Assembly: GCA_029379215.1 (NCBI GenBank)
Contig: JAQYWO010000044.1
Span: 1-40,416 of the forward strand
DNA length: 40,416 bases
From: Rhizonema sp. PD37
Lineage (GTDB): Bacteria > Cyanobacteriota > Cyanobacteriia > Cyanobacteriales > Nostocaceae
Direction of reading: 5' to 3'
Below, piece by piece: positions 31,708-40,416 of this stretch (positions are counted from its first letter, which is position 1; every line of letters starts with the position of its first letter). A model generated the notes under the pieces. The model saw only the letters and a program-made list of their open reading frames with translations. It did not search any database and was not told the DNA's origin. The position numbers and the translations under genes are program-made.

Positions 31708-34536
31708 TTACCTCGATTCAGCCGTTTCCACCCGGAAGCGTTCAACCGAAGCTATCAAGTCACCAGACACACCCACCAAATGTTGCAAGGCACCAGAAAC
31801 TCGTTGTGCTTCTTGAGAAGTTTCTTGCGCCGTTAATTCCACAGATTGCATCACCTGAGCAACAGCACGCGAGGTTTCTGTCTGTTCCTCTGTGTTATTA
31901 GTAATAGATCCTACTAGAATATCGATGCGATTTGCTACTTGAATAATGTTTTCTAGTGATCGCTTGGCTTCTTCTGCCAATTTTGTGCCTTTAATGACTT
32001 GTTGTGTGCCTTCTTCCATTGCAATCATTACAGAGCCTGTTTCGCTTTGGATCTGCATCACAATTTGCTCAATTTCCTTCAATGACTTAGCCGATCTATC
32101 TGCCAATTGGCGGACTTCATCAGCTACAATTGCAAACCCCCGTCCAGCTTCTCCAGCCCGTGCGGCTTCAATACTCGCATTGAGTGCCAATAAATTTGTT
32201 CTTGAGGCAATCTGAGAAATCAATGCCACAATTTTAGAAATTTCTTGAGATGATTCTGCCAGCCGCTTTACTTTCCGGGTTGTTTCTGCCACTGTTTCCC
32301 GAATTTCCAAAATCCCAGCCACTGTATTCTCCACCGCTTCCCCACCTTTAAGGGCGATCTCATTGGCGTTACGGGCAACCTCTTCGGCTTCCCGTGCTGC
32401 TTCTGCGACTCGTTGAATCGAGTCAGTCATCACCTGTACAGAGGAGAGCGTGACTGCTAACTCCTCTGCCTGTCGTAAGGCGTCTGTAGACAAGGCTCTG
32501 GCAAAGGTTTCGGAATTTGTTGACCCTTTTGTCACTTCCCGTGCTACGACTTTTACTTGTTGTACAATATCCCGCAGGTTTTGAATTGTCAGGTTAAAAG
32601 CATCAGCAACTGCTCCAAGTACGTCGGCTGTTACCTCAGCTTGCACCGTCAAATCTCCCCTAGCGGCTCCTTCTACATCGTCTAGTAGGCGAATCACTTG
32701 CCGTTGGAGGTTTTCTTTTGCCTCCTCTTGTTCTTGAGCTTTACGCGTCGCTTCATTGGTTGTTGTAAAAATAACACGAGCCATCTCATTGAAGCCTGTA
32801 GCTAACACCCCGAATTCATCTTCTGAATACACGGTTGCTTGGACATTTAAATTTCCTTGCCGCACAGCATCAAATTGAGCTTGCAAGTCCTTAGTTGTGC
32901 GGCGAATTTGCCTGATTGTGAGATTTCCCATTAAACCGGTAGTCGCAAAACTGGCTATTCCAGCTGCTAATGTCATTGCCCAACCTGTATTTCTGATTGA
33001 CTCCCGTTGTTGAGGTGGAGATAAGTTAGCTGCGGCAAAGCTGACTCCAGCAACAACGATTGCTGATAATACACCCACCGCACCAGCGATGAACCATTGC
33101 TTTCTTTCTAGGGGAGCATTTTCTAATGGTGCGAGAAAACCTTGCTCAATACTAACTTGAGGTTCTATCTTCCTTGCATCTGTTGGAGTAGAGACTGGAA
33201 TAGCTTCAGGTGAAGCACTTGTACTGAACAACTCAGAATCGCGAGAGTTTGTTGCAGTACTTGAAGTTTCCAAGACTTTAGCAGATGTATCAGTCATTTC
33301 CTGCGAGTGAGAACGAATCTGCGAGTCACTAAAGGTACTTCCTTCAGAAAGATCCAAGCTTTCCAGATTTCCTAAATCATCAAACTCGTCAAAGTCGTTT
33401 AAAAAGTCTATGTTGTTATTTTTAGCGTAATTTCCATTAACCAGGATGTTATTTGATTCTGAACTAAAAGCTTCTGAGCCAAATGCTGACTCAAATGCCT
33501 CTAAGTCAAAAGGCTCCTCACTATCTAAGTGTTGCTGTCCTAAGGAATTTGAAGGCGGTTGTTTTAAAGTGAAATTACTAGGACTAGAAGTTGTTTCCTG
33601 CCGCGCTAATTCACCTTGTTCAGAAATTTGTTCCAGTAATTCTTGATTTTTAAATTCCCAGTTATCCGTTGTTTGGTGAGTTATACTGATTATGGTTTCA
33701 TCATCATCATTTGTAATTGGCGTAACACCCTCAATCTTCTGTTCTGTATATTTTTCACTAAACGGCTGATTTAATAGATTATTTTTTTGTGTTACTACTT
33801 CTAAAAATGGTGAATTACTAATATGCTCCTGGTCGCCTGTTGAATGCTCAGTAATTTCGTAATGATTTGATGCTGCATCAACATTAGCTTTGGAAAAATC
33901 TTCCCAGAAAGTAGGTAATTCTAATTCTACTTGTGCTTCTTCACTGTTTTTATTTGACTTTTCTATCGGGTTTTGATTCAAAGAAAAAGGGTTTAAATCA
34001 AAATTTTCTGAGGAGTTTGATGCTCCCTCAAATACTGTACTGTCTGTGGGTAAGTCAAACAGATTGCTTTTCTGCATGTCCACTTTATCAGCAGTTTCAT
34101 GCTCATCCGATAAGTTAACATCCTCGCTTTCGCTATTAAACTCTTCTAAGTCTAAATTTCCTAAAGCTTCTAAATCTGATTGTTCAATACTCGCATTAGA
34201 TTCTGAAAAATTTCCTTGAAGACTATCGTCTAGCTCGGCAACTTCAAATCTTGATTGCTGCGTATATTGGCTAATATTTTCCAGTCCATTCTTTGCAAAC
34301 CCAATGGTTTCTTGATTGTCTGTTAACTCCAAAACATGAAGATATTCTTCTTTTGCCACTTCGTACTGCTGCAAAACATAGTAGACGTGACCCCGTAGTA
34401 AATGAGTATGTGGATCATTGTGTGAATGTTGCGCCACTTTGTCAATTAATGTTGCGGCAACCTCATAGTTACTTTGTAGGTAAGCTTTGTAAGCCTGTTG
34501 ATATGTCTGTTCGTAATCGTCTATACTTGCTGCCAT
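31708..34536 (-). CDS. hmpD: Methyl-accepting chemotaxis-like receptor HmpD
   Basis: From the ATG at 34534-34536 the product has 942 residues. The open frame runs 30 codons further into hmpC, but this ATG has a strong GGGAGG site and a clean start ([20 protein letters not shown]). The N-terminus has a short TPR-like helical region, then an acidic linker of about 380 residues. Two hydrophobic segments follow near 480-545 ([20 protein letters not shown] and an [17 protein letters not shown] run), then a HAMP region, and the signalling hairpin with [20 protein letters not shown] and [16 protein letters not shown]. There is no periplasmic ligand domain. Known family members sit with HmpE and HmpC at the filament septa, signalling to type IV pili. 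Confidence 0.9.
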   Translation of the reverse strand: MAASIDDYEQTYQQAYKAYLQSNYEVAATLIDKVAQHSHNDPHTHLLRGHVYYVLQQYEVAKEEYLHVLELTDNQETIGFAKNGLENISQYTQQSRFEVAELDDSLQGNFSESNASIEQSDLEALGNLDLEEFNSESEDVNLSDEHETADKVDMQKSNLFDLPTDSTVFEGASNSSENFDLNPFSLNQNPIEKSNKNSEEAQVELELPTFWEDFSKANVDAASNHYEITEHSTGDQEHISNSPFLEVVTQKNNLLNQPFSEKYTEQKIEGVTPITNDDDETIISITHQTTDNWEFKNQELLEQISEQGELARQETTSSPSNFTLKQPPSNSLGQQHLDSEEPFDLEAFESAFGSEAFSSESNNILVNGNYAKNNNIDFLNDFDEFDDLGNLESLDLSEGSTFSDSQIRSHSQEMTDTSAKVLETSSTATNSRDSELFSTSASPEAIPVSTPTDARKIEPQVSIEQGFLAPLENAPLERKQWFIAGAVGVLSAIVVAGVSFAAANLSPPQQRESIRNTGWAMTLAAGIASFATTGLMGNLTIRQIRRTTKDLQAQFDAVRQGNLNVQATVYSEDEFGVLATGFNEMARVIFTTTNEATRKAQEQEEAKENLQRQVIRLLDDVEGAARGDLTVQAEVTADVLGAVADAFNLTIQNLRDIVQQVKVVAREVTKGSTNSETFARALSTDALRQAEELAVTLSSVQVMTDSIQRVAEAAREAEEVARNANEIALKGGEAVENTVAGILEIRETVAETTRKVKRLAESSQEISKIVALISQIASRTNLLALNASIEAARAGEAGRGFAIVADEVRQLADRSAKSLKEIEQIVMQIQSETGSVMIAMEEGTQQVIKGTKLAEEAKRSLENIIQVANRIDILVGSITNNTEEQTETSRAVAQVMQSVELTAQETSQEAQRVSGALQHLVGVSGDLIASVERFRVETAESR

Positions 34537-34540
34537 TTTC

Positions 34541-34548
34541 CACCTCCC
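34541..34548 (-). promoter_or_regulatory. Ribosome-binding site that fixes the hmpD start
   Basis: On the minus strand GGGAGGTG followed by GAAA precedes the ATG at 34536, giving a GGAGG with a six-base spacer. It favours this start over the longer frame that overlaps hmpC. Confidence 0.75.
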
Positions 34549-34552
34549 AATT

Positions 34553-35092
34553 TCATCCAGCCCACCGGGCACTCCGTAAAATTGCCGTCTGATCGAGCAG
34601 TCGCAGACACCGATTGTTTTCAGCACTTAACAACCACTCTCCCCGCAAAAAGGAAGCCATAGTATCAGGCACATGAGTCGGTGCCATCAAATGCTGTACA
34701 TCAAGCCAATGCATACTGCCTATTTTCTCTACCGCCAAACCCACTATTGTTTCTTGTTCTTCAATGGCAATCACCTGGATCTCTGAGCGATCCGTGTTTA
34801 ATGCCGTTGCTTCTCCTAGAAATTGACCCAAATCTGCTACCCAAATGACTCTACCTCGTAAATTTAAAGTACCCAAAAGTAAAGGAGAAGCATTAGGAAT
34901 GGGGGTGATTTTATCAGGACTCAGTTCGATCACCTCTCGAATGCCCGTGGCTAGTAGTGCAAACTCCTGATGCGAGGAAATGTAAAACCTCAAATATAAC
35001 TCACCTTCAGGACTTTCTACTTGTAGTTCGGGACGGAAGTGATCTTCACTACCTCCTAAAAAGTCAGGTTTACTAACCATATAAGCATTCAT
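34553..35092 (-). CDS. hmpC: CheW-like coupling protein HmpC
   Basis: A protein of 179 residues. The CheW fold is visible: [46 protein letters not shown] (the conserved LNLRG block), [12 protein letters not shown], and [14 protein letters not shown]. It bridges the receptor (HmpD) and the kinase (HmpE). The ATG at 35092 lies two bases after the hmpB stop, with GAGGATAAGG just upstream inside hmpB, so the two genes are translationally coupled. An in-frame ATG at 35080 (MVSKPDF) is an alternative. The hmpD start is 16 bases downstream of the stop. Confidence 0.92.
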   Translation of the reverse strand: MNAYMVSKPDFLGGSEDHFRPELQVESPEGELYLRFYISSHQEFALLATGIREVIELSPDKITPIPNASPLLLGTLNLRGRVIWVADLGQFLGEATALNTDRSEIQVIAIEEQETIVGLAVEKIGSMHWLDVQHLMAPTHVPDTMASFLRGEWLLSAENNRCLRLLDQTAILRSARWAG

Positions 35093-35094
35093 CC

Positions 35095-35460
35095 TTATCC
35101 TCGCAGCAGTTGTTTGACAGTTCCCACCAACTCGGTAGGTTGAAAAGGTTTGGCTATATAAGCATCTGCACCCTGCTTCATACCCCAGTAGCGATCAAAT
35201 TCTTCACCTTTGGAAGAACACATCACAACTGGGACATTCTGAGTTTTTGGATCGGACTTTAACCGACGGCAAACTTCGTAGCCATTCATTCGGGGCATGA
35301 CAATATCCAACACCACTAAATCGGGAGGCGTTGTTTGAATGGTTTCCAATGCTTCTACTCCATCTTTAGCATGGGTAACTGTTAAGCCACTCGCTTTGAG
35401 GAGATCTGTAATCATCTCCCTTTGAGCGATACTATCTTCCACAATCAGAACTTTACTCAT
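35095..35460 (-). CDS. hmpB: CheY-like single-domain response regulator HmpB
   Basis: A protein of 121 residues, a bare receiver domain. The acidic pair Glu-Asp is in KVLIVEDSIAQ, the phosphorylatable Asp in DLVVLDIVMPRMNG, the Ser/Thr switch in VVMCSSKGEE and the lysine in YIAKPFQP, so all key residues are present. It should accept phosphate from HmpE and act on pilus motor components as PilH or PilG relatives do. It is separated from hmpC by only two bases. A 209-base gap separates it from hmpA upstream, so an additional promoter before hmpB is possible; that gap is AT-rich and shows no gene. Confidence 0.92.
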   Translation of the reverse strand: MSKVLIVEDSIAQREMITDLLKASGLTVTHAKDGVEALETIQTTPPDLVVLDIVMPRMNGYEVCRRLKSDPKTQNVPVVMCSSKGEEFDRYWGMKQGADAYIAKPFQPTELVGTVKQLLRG

Positions 35461-35669
35461 AAAATACTTAATCGACCTCAGTCATGTAGACGTTCCCATT
35501 TGGCACTTTCCCCGGTCTCTCTGCAAGCATTCGTTGTATAAATTTATTCTATTCCTGAAATAATTTACTGGATGGAAAAAATTTTATCTTTTTACCTTAT
35601 GGTATGAGATTCCTCAATGCCCTCTACCTTCTTAATGAGGCTGGGTAGTTCTGCGATTATATTTTTACC

Positions 35670-36911
35670 TCATATGATTGTTGGATCAACAACCCTGGTA
35701 TCTTTTCTATCACTCCTCACAATACTACAGTTAAGATATTTTTCTACTAGCATGACTAACTCAGCATTTCCAAACGGCTTTGTCAGATAATCTGTCGCCC
35801 CAACCATTCTGGCTTTAGCTTGATCAATAAACCTATTGTGACTAATGAGCATAATGATTGGCACCAGTTGAAACACTGTAGAATGCCTTAGCATTGAGCA
35901 GATCTCGTACCCATTTAATTCCGACATGCTTGTGTCGCACAAAATTAAATTTGGTTTGAATTGAAAAACGAGACTCAGCGCCTCCAGAGGATTCGTGAGT
36001 GCGATCACTTTATAGCCATGTGGCTTTAGAATAGACTCTACGGTTTCACAAACAGCGATCGCATTGTCAATACAGACGATACATGTTTTTTGACGATCCT
36101 CTACTTCAAGAGGACGATCTGAGTAAATACCACTTGACTTCATTGAAGGGACAAGTTGCACCCAACCTTGTTCCACGTATGGATATATTGCCTTGGCAAC
36201 CGTCACAATATCTCGATCAATATAACGTGCTAGTTGACGTAGAGATGTTTTGCCATCCACCCAATGCTGAAGCTTATTCACCGTTGCTGTTGGTAGCGCT
36301 TGGCTCAATTTAATGAGATCGGTCAGTACCGGAAATTGATCTGGAGACTGAATATGTGGATATAATTGCTTCCACTCTTGCAGTTGCTTCATCATTTTGG
36401 TCAAAATGGGTGCAATCTCTAAAATTGTCAGTTGTGGAGCAAGTGCCGAACCATGCTGAAAAATGAAGCTGCCTTGATGCAAACTTAGCAGGTCAAAAAG
36501 TATTTCGTGTACAAGGCTGCATACTATACCACGAGCTTGGCTTGGGTTAATAATATTTTGCTCTAAAAGCATCCATAAATACCCGTATTCTGGCATATTC
36601 AGCGATTCTAAGGAAATTAGCTGTCTCTCGCCGATTTGCATCTTCACTCGGTAACGATGCAAGTAATGGCTTACCCGAGATAAACTGCTATCACCGTCAC
36701 TGGCATAAACAATTTGACCGTTGAGAAAAAAGACGAACCAAGACTTTTGTTTAAACGAGGAGGAAAGTCGATGGCTGAAAGGCTTTTCTCCACTAGTTTT
36801 ATCAGTCTTGTCAAAAATGTCTGTTTCAACAAACAACACTCCGGTTCGCTGTCCCAACTCAATCAGTTGCAGGATACTGCGAATATCGATTTCATTTAAA
36901 ATTCCCTGCAT
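35670..36911 (-). CDS. hmpA: PatA-family response regulator HmpA (DUF4388 plus receiver)
   Basis: A protein of 413 residues. The N-terminal DUF4388 (PATAN) region begins MQGILNEIDIRSILQLIELG and continues through WFVFFLNGQIVYASDGDSS. The middle (about 180-260) is the helical part shared with PatA. The C-terminal receiver has the phosphorylatable Asp in NLILCDTSMSELNG and the lysine in YLTKPF; the first acidic pair is reduced to one Asp (IVCIDNAIAV). PatA itself controls heterocyst pattern, and the hmp paralogue works in hormogonium motility. It leads the minus-strand set and is divergent from hmpF across a 402-base gap. Confidence 0.88.
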   Translation of the reverse strand: MQGILNEIDIRSILQLIELGQRTGVLFVETDIFDKTDKTSGEKPFSHRLSSSFKQKSWFVFFLNGQIVYASDGDSSLSRVSHYLHRYRVKMQIGERQLISLESLNMPEYGYLWMLLEQNIINPSQARGIVCSLVHEILFDLLSLHQGSFIFQHGSALAPQLTILEIAPILTKMMKQLQEWKQLYPHIQSPDQFPVLTDLIKLSQALPTATVNKLQHWVDGKTSLRQLARYIDRDIVTVAKAIYPYVEQGWVQLVPSMKSSGIYSDRPLEVEDRQKTCIVCIDNAIAVCETVESILKPHGYKVIALTNPLEALSLVFQFKPNLILCDTSMSELNGYEICSMLRHSTVFQLVPIIMLISHNRFIDQAKARMVGATDYLTKPFGNAELVMLVEKYLNCSIVRSDRKDTRVVDPTII

Positions 36912-37313
36912 TTAGCCGAAAAGCTCTCCTTGTAATTTCTTTTACATCACTTGTTTATTCTGCCCTGCAAATGAGAGAAATGGGAAATGAGTTATGCCTC
37001 ATAAATTCTTACCAATTACCGACTCTCGCTCAACAGAGTGACTATCTCAACTTGCTCCAAAACCATTTATCTTAAAAATTTTAAGAGACTCTGAATAACC
37101 CAGTGATAATACGGTAGTCATGACATTATGAACAAGTACAAAATGTTAAAGATGTAAGAAGTCGATTCTTGAAAATTCGACACGTGACATTTTGTTTTAT
37201 AAAGAGTTTTGTCTGTCTTATTTTCCATAACTCAGGTTCAATAAGACTATTAAACGCCATATTTAAGTATTCATCATAATAGTGGTATCAAGTACACAAA
37301 AGGATTATAGAGT
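36912..37313. promoter_or_regulatory. Divergent hmpA-hmpF promoter region
   Basis: The 402 bases between the divergent starts must carry promoters for both operons. A small imperfect palindrome GTCGATTCTTGAAAATTCGAC-like (GTCGA and TCGAC arms at 37162-37182) and an inverted TTAAAAATTTTAA near 37073-37085 are the only structures noticed. I looked for the SigJ-type J-box known from hormogonium genes and could not place one with confidence. The hmpF GTG is preceded by AGGA. Confidence 0.45.
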
Positions 37314-39053
37314 GTGCTGTATTTAGCAGAAGTACAAAAACAGAAAGGCGGCTTGCTCGGTGGTGGCGGTAAAACTGAACTGAAACTGCTAGCTTGTCAG
37401 CGAACCGACCAGAGTTGGAGTACTGTGTCGGAAGAAGTCATCGGTACTGAGGAAGCTAGTAAATTAAACGATGGCGTACTCATACTGGTTGAACTGAATC
37501 CGAATCGTCAAGTGCAACGGATTCAAGAAGCCGGGCGTCCACTAGTTAACATTTTGCAAAATTTTTCCCGGCAGTTAGAAAAATTTAAGGTCAAAGAAGA
37601 AGAGATCGATCAGTGGAAGCAGTCACTTACGTTTCAAGCGCAAGAGCTAAACCATCGCGAAATGGATATGGAAGCACGTTTGGAACAACTGCAAAATATG
37701 GAGGATGAGTTTCAAAACTTAGAAGCACAAAAACAGGAAGTTGAGACATCCCGCACAGATACTGAGCGACTGCAAGAAGAAATTGAGCGCAAGCGTCAAG
37801 AACTCGAAGGTGCTTGGGAGCATTTGCGCGGTGAGCAGCGTCTCCTTGAGGAGTTTAAAGCCGAATATCAACAAACAGATGGATTGGACGAGCAGCAAAG
37901 TCGAGTCCTAAGTGAGTTACTAGACAGCCTCTCTAATAACGTTGCTCCTACAGAAAAAGTCCAGGAACACCTCAGTCTTGCCTTTGAAATCGTCAAAAAT
38001 CAGCAAGTTTTTCTGGAACCATACTCCCAACAACTACAGCTGCAAAAAACTACAGTTAACGAACAACAGTTGGAAGTTGACCGTTTGTCACAATTATTCG
38101 TAGACAGCCAAAATGAATGGCAGCAAGCTCAAAATTCTCTAGAACAACAAACTTCGCAGTTGAAAGTAAATACAGCCGATTTCAACAGCAAGCAAGAGTA
38201 TGTGCGGATGTTGAAAGAGCAGTTGCACTACCAGCAAGAGTTATTCGAGCAAATTCGCTCCTCGGTGGCAATTTCTGGTAATAGGGTGAAAACTCAGCAA
38301 GTTGATGTGAATGCTTTGGAGAAAATGTCTGTAGAAGAACTGCAAAAGTTGGTGCAAGACTTGCAGGAAAAGTTGGGAATTGACTCTAGTTTCGTCAACG
38401 ATCAAGAACTTGAACTTACATACAAGCAAACAACTATTGAAGAATTACAAAAGAAGATACAGCAAGCATCAGAGCTAGATCTCAATAATTTAGAAGCTGA
38501 ACTAGTAGATGAAAAAGATTTCTACCAAATGCTGAATGAAACTTTGGTGGGACAACGTCGTAATTTATTAGAGCGTGAGGAGTTTATCAAGCAACACCAA
38601 GTTGTACTGTCTTGGCGACAAGGAAATTCTCTTGCTCTTGGACTGGAAGAGCAAAAAATTGATTTAAAACCAATTCTTTTGCAAATAGAAACGTATCAAC
38701 AACAATATTCCGAAGAAATAGAAAACCTAGAAGTTGAAATGGAGCAGATACTTGCCAGTATCGAGCAAACACAACTTATTGTTGAGAAAGAAAATCAAGA
38801 ACAGCAGATGAAGCGCCAAGAACTCCTTTCCATCGAACAAAACTTGTTGTCCTTACAAACAACAACTGCTGAATCTTGGGGTCGGGTTCATCTTTATCAA
38901 GAGGTACTACAACCCATGCAAGATGGGCTGAATGGGTTACACCAGAAGTTACGTGGAATTGCTGAAGCATTGGCACAAGTCCAAGTTACTGGTGATTATC
39001 AACTTCAAGCTGTAACACGAATGCGCCAAACTATCCTCAGTTTGATAAAGTGA
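37314..39053 (+). CDS. hmpF: Coiled-coil motility protein HmpF
   Basis: A protein of 579 residues with a GTG start at 37314, preceded by AAAAGGAT. The N-terminal 90 residues (MLYLAEVQKQKGGLLGGGGK, ELKLLACQRTDQSW, VLILVELNPNRQVQRIQEAG) form a small globular segment. The rest is almost wholly heptad-patterned coiled coil with high Glu and Gln. In Nostoc punctiforme HmpF is required for type IV pilus activation and sits at the leading poles of hormogonium cells. The divergent arrangement opposite hmpA is the one I recall there. No membrane segment or signal is visible. tilS converges from the right, with an 80-base gap. Confidence 0.9.
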   Translation: MLYLAEVQKQKGGLLGGGGKTELKLLACQRTDQSWSTVSEEVIGTEEASKLNDGVLILVELNPNRQVQRIQEAGRPLVNILQNFSRQLEKFKVKEEEIDQWKQSLTFQAQELNHREMDMEARLEQLQNMEDEFQNLEAQKQEVETSRTDTERLQEEIERKRQELEGAWEHLRGEQRLLEEFKAEYQQTDGLDEQQSRVLSELLDSLSNNVAPTEKVQEHLSLAFEIVKNQQVFLEPYSQQLQLQKTTVNEQQLEVDRLSQLFVDSQNEWQQAQNSLEQQTSQLKVNTADFNSKQEYVRMLKEQLHYQQELFEQIRSSVAISGNRVKTQQVDVNALEKMSVEELQKLVQDLQEKLGIDSSFVNDQELELTYKQTTIEELQKKIQQASELDLNNLEAELVDEKDFYQMLNETLVGQRRNLLEREEFIKQHQVVLSWRQGNSLALGLEEQKIDLKPILLQIETYQQQYSEEIENLEVEMEQILASIEQTQLIVEKENQEQQMKRQELLSIEQNLLSLQTTTAESWGRVHLYQEVLQPMQDGLNGLHQKLRGIAEALAQVQVTGDYQLQAVTRMRQTILSLIK

Positions 39054-39133
39054 GCAGGAGCCAATGCATGTAAAGCGATTCGTATGTTTGCTGTGGCAAC
39101 ATTTTTACAGCAGAACTTCGTTCAATTATTCTT

Positions 39134-40150
39134 TTATCGAATTACAATCCAATCGCCTTCTGCTTTAGCTATCATACCACCAGGAAATGGATCTGTTTGC
39201 GAACGGTTTGGTGCTGTGATTAATGCTGTGAGTTTTTCGATGTGTTCAAAACTAGGAGCAGTATTTAGTTTTTGTTGCAATACCTGACGCATGACACGAC
39301 GTTGTAGCGCCAATGGTGCTTTCTGTAGTACGCGACGATTTAGGCGTAAGGGTAATGGAGAGTCGAAAATTCCTTCCTTATCTCCCTCATTACCTTTACT
39401 CCACTCTCTAACGCTCGCTTGTTCTCTCAACAGTTGAGCAGCTTGTTCTAAATATTCTACTTCTGCTTGCAGGAGTTCTGCTGTTTGGGCTAAAGCTGAT
39501 TCAACTTGGGGGTTGAAATTTTCTTGCAAATATGGTATGAGTTCTTGACGAATGCGGTTGCGAGCGTATTTCTGATCTTGATTTGTGGAATCTTCCCAAA
39601 TTGGTAGTTGAAAATCTTGACAAAATTTTCCTGTTTGTGTACGAGTTATCTCTAAAAGTGGCCGTACTAAAACAATGCCATCAGTTAATGAACGTTGCCA
39701 ACCTAAAGCTTGTAAACCATCTGCACCAGTGCCACGAATTAAATTGTAGAGTAGGGTTTCTGCGCGATCGCTCTGATTATGACCTGTCACAATGCTTTTG
39801 TAGTGATGGCTATTCGCGATCGCGCCTAAAGCTTGATACCGCCAATTACGTGCCGCAGCTTCACTAATTATCGGTTCTGTCGCAGTTTGTAAATAAAACG
39901 ATATTCCCCAACTTGCAGCTAGACTCTCTACATGGTTGGCATTCGCTTGCGAGTCAGGACGCCAACGATGATCGCAGTGGGCAATAGCTAAATCCCATCC
40001 CCACTTTGGTTGTAAATCTAACAGTAATTTCATCAAACACAGAGAATCCTGTCCACCGGACACAGCAACTAATAACCGTTCGTTGCGTTCAAACAGGTGA
40101 CGCGAGCGAATAGTTCGGTGTATTTTTGCATGAAGCGCAGTCCATTCCAT
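39134..40150 (-). CDS. tilS: tRNA(Ile)-lysidine synthetase
   Basis: From the ATG at 40148-40150 (MEWTALHAKIHRTIRSRHLF) the product has 338 residues; an ATG 33 bases further upstream adds 11 residues without obvious conservation. The PP-loop SGGQDS (31-36 from this start) binds ATP. HCDHRWRPDS, VTGHNQSDRAETLLYNLIRG and EDSTNQDQKYARNRIR are the family blocks. The enzyme attaches lysine to C34 of the tRNA(Ile) with anticodon CAU, allowing it to read AUA codons. The length fits the short cyanobacterial form with a reduced C-terminal region. It converges on hmpF. Confidence 0.95.
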   Translation of the reverse strand: MEWTALHAKIHRTIRSRHLFERNERLLVAVSGGQDSLCLMKLLLDLQPKWGWDLAIAHCDHRWRPDSQANANHVESLAASWGISFYLQTATEPIISEAAARNWRYQALGAIANSHHYKSIVTGHNQSDRAETLLYNLIRGTGADGLQALGWQRSLTDGIVLVRPLLEITRTQTGKFCQDFQLPIWEDSTNQDQKYARNRIRQELIPYLQENFNPQVESALAQTAELLQAEVEYLEQAAQLLREQASVREWSKGNEGDKEGIFDSPLPLRLNRRVLQKAPLALQRRVMRQVLQQKLNTAPSFEHIEKLTALITAPNRSQTDPFPGGMIAKAEGDWIVIR

Positions 40151-40183
40151 TTCGTTCCCAGATTGAGTAGCGATCGTCCCCAA

Positions 40184-40416
40184 TGCCTGTAAATATTTGC
40201 TTATGTTTATTTTTATATTGATTTAGTATGTATTTTACTTTTTCATTTTTTTGAATCACTAACCGTATAACTTCTTGACTAAGCTGACTTTTTATATAAT
40301 TCCATTTTTTTTTAATTAAGTAGTATTCCACTCCAGACTTAAGTCTGCATAAACCTTGTTTTATAATAGTTTTCAAAGCAGTATATAAACTTTTACAAAA
40401 AAATATTAAGTTTTCC
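40184..40416. other. AT-rich sequence upstream of tilS
   Basis: This is 233 bases to the right edge with low GC content. A minus-strand frame (start near 40376) reads MKTIIKQGLCRLKSGVEYYL and a lysine-rich stretch, then overlaps the tilS start in another frame. The overlap and its composition make it doubtful, and it is not called as a gene. Nothing else is recognisable. Confidence 0.3.

Noticed and set aside
34537..34626. Longer start for hmpD inside hmpC
   Set aside because: The extension is antisense-free but out of frame with hmpC coding sequence and lacks a ribosome-binding site, whereas the internal ATG has GGGAGG.
36912..37313. SigJ J-box upstream of hmpA or hmpF
   Set aside because: Only loose partial matches were seen; none could be distinguished from chance.
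40089..40376. Minus-strand 95-residue frame at the right edge
   Set aside because: Its last third lies inside tilS in another frame and the rest is AT-rich lysine and isoleucine sequence; there is no ribosome-binding site or known motif.
1..40416. CRISPR arrays, tRNA or rRNA genes
   Set aside because: No regularly spaced repeat and spacer units, and no T-loop or cloverleaf-like segments, were found on either strand. The heptamer runs at 13949 and 31589 are short tandem repeats, not CRISPR.

Overview
The window looks like chromosome from a filamentous, hormogonium-forming cyanobacterium of the Nostocales type. Four things point there. The octamer GCGATCGC (HIP1) recurs in most genes. Cyanobacterial families are present (DUF1830, a DICT-domain protein, a PatA-type regulator, class II fructose/sedoheptulose bisphosphatase beside hemA). 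Short tandem heptamer repeats and GGGGCGGGTTT inverted repeats sit between genes. The hmp gliding-motility locus, best known from Nostoc punctiforme, fills the right-hand end. No tRNA, rRNA or CRISPR array was seen.

Layout. 1-8.3 kb: a pentapeptide-repeat protein running off the left edge, a DICT/HD-like protein, a radical SAM protein, a DUF1830 protein, a three-helix membrane protein coupled to an ABC ATPase, an OmpR-type response regulator and a small conserved protein. 8.4-12.7 kb: housekeeping genes on the minus strand (CGFS glutaredoxin, BolA, an exported helical protein, PlsC-type acyltransferase, TadA, GrxC). 12.9-15.5 kb: glpX and hemA on the plus strand.

15.6-26.6 kb is an accessory island without a single GCGATCGC between about 15.2 and 20.1 kb or between about 20.1 and 28.0 kb. 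It holds a truncated Fic gene cut at the end of an inverted repeat, an intact Fic protein with its own inhibitory motif, a ParE-type toxin-antitoxin pair bracketed by two related hairpins, a secreted-type prolyl oligopeptidase, a MITE-like element with 10-bp flanking direct repeats, a VapC-type toxin-antitoxin pair, a P-loop kinase pseudogene with two in-frame stops, a possible acyltransferase remnant, and a three-gene restriction-modification cassette. The cassette comprises a 73-residue protein, a C5-cytosine methyltransferase and an unrecognised 532-residue partner that is probably the nuclease. A shared 15-mer flanks it, part of a 34-bp palindrome on one side.

26.7-39.1 kb is the hmp locus: hmpA (PatA-like), hmpB (CheY), hmpC (CheW), hmpD (chemoreceptor) and hmpE (very long CheA hybrid) on the minus strand, and hmpF (coiled coil) divergent on the plus strand. 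Together they form a chemotaxis-like array that controls type IV pilus motility. tilS closes the window.

The best candidates for something undescribed are the restriction cassette (unknown nuclease family plus a small leader protein), the ABC ATPase lacking its switch histidine, and several tiny open reading frames in intergenic gaps. None of these can be settled without homology searches.
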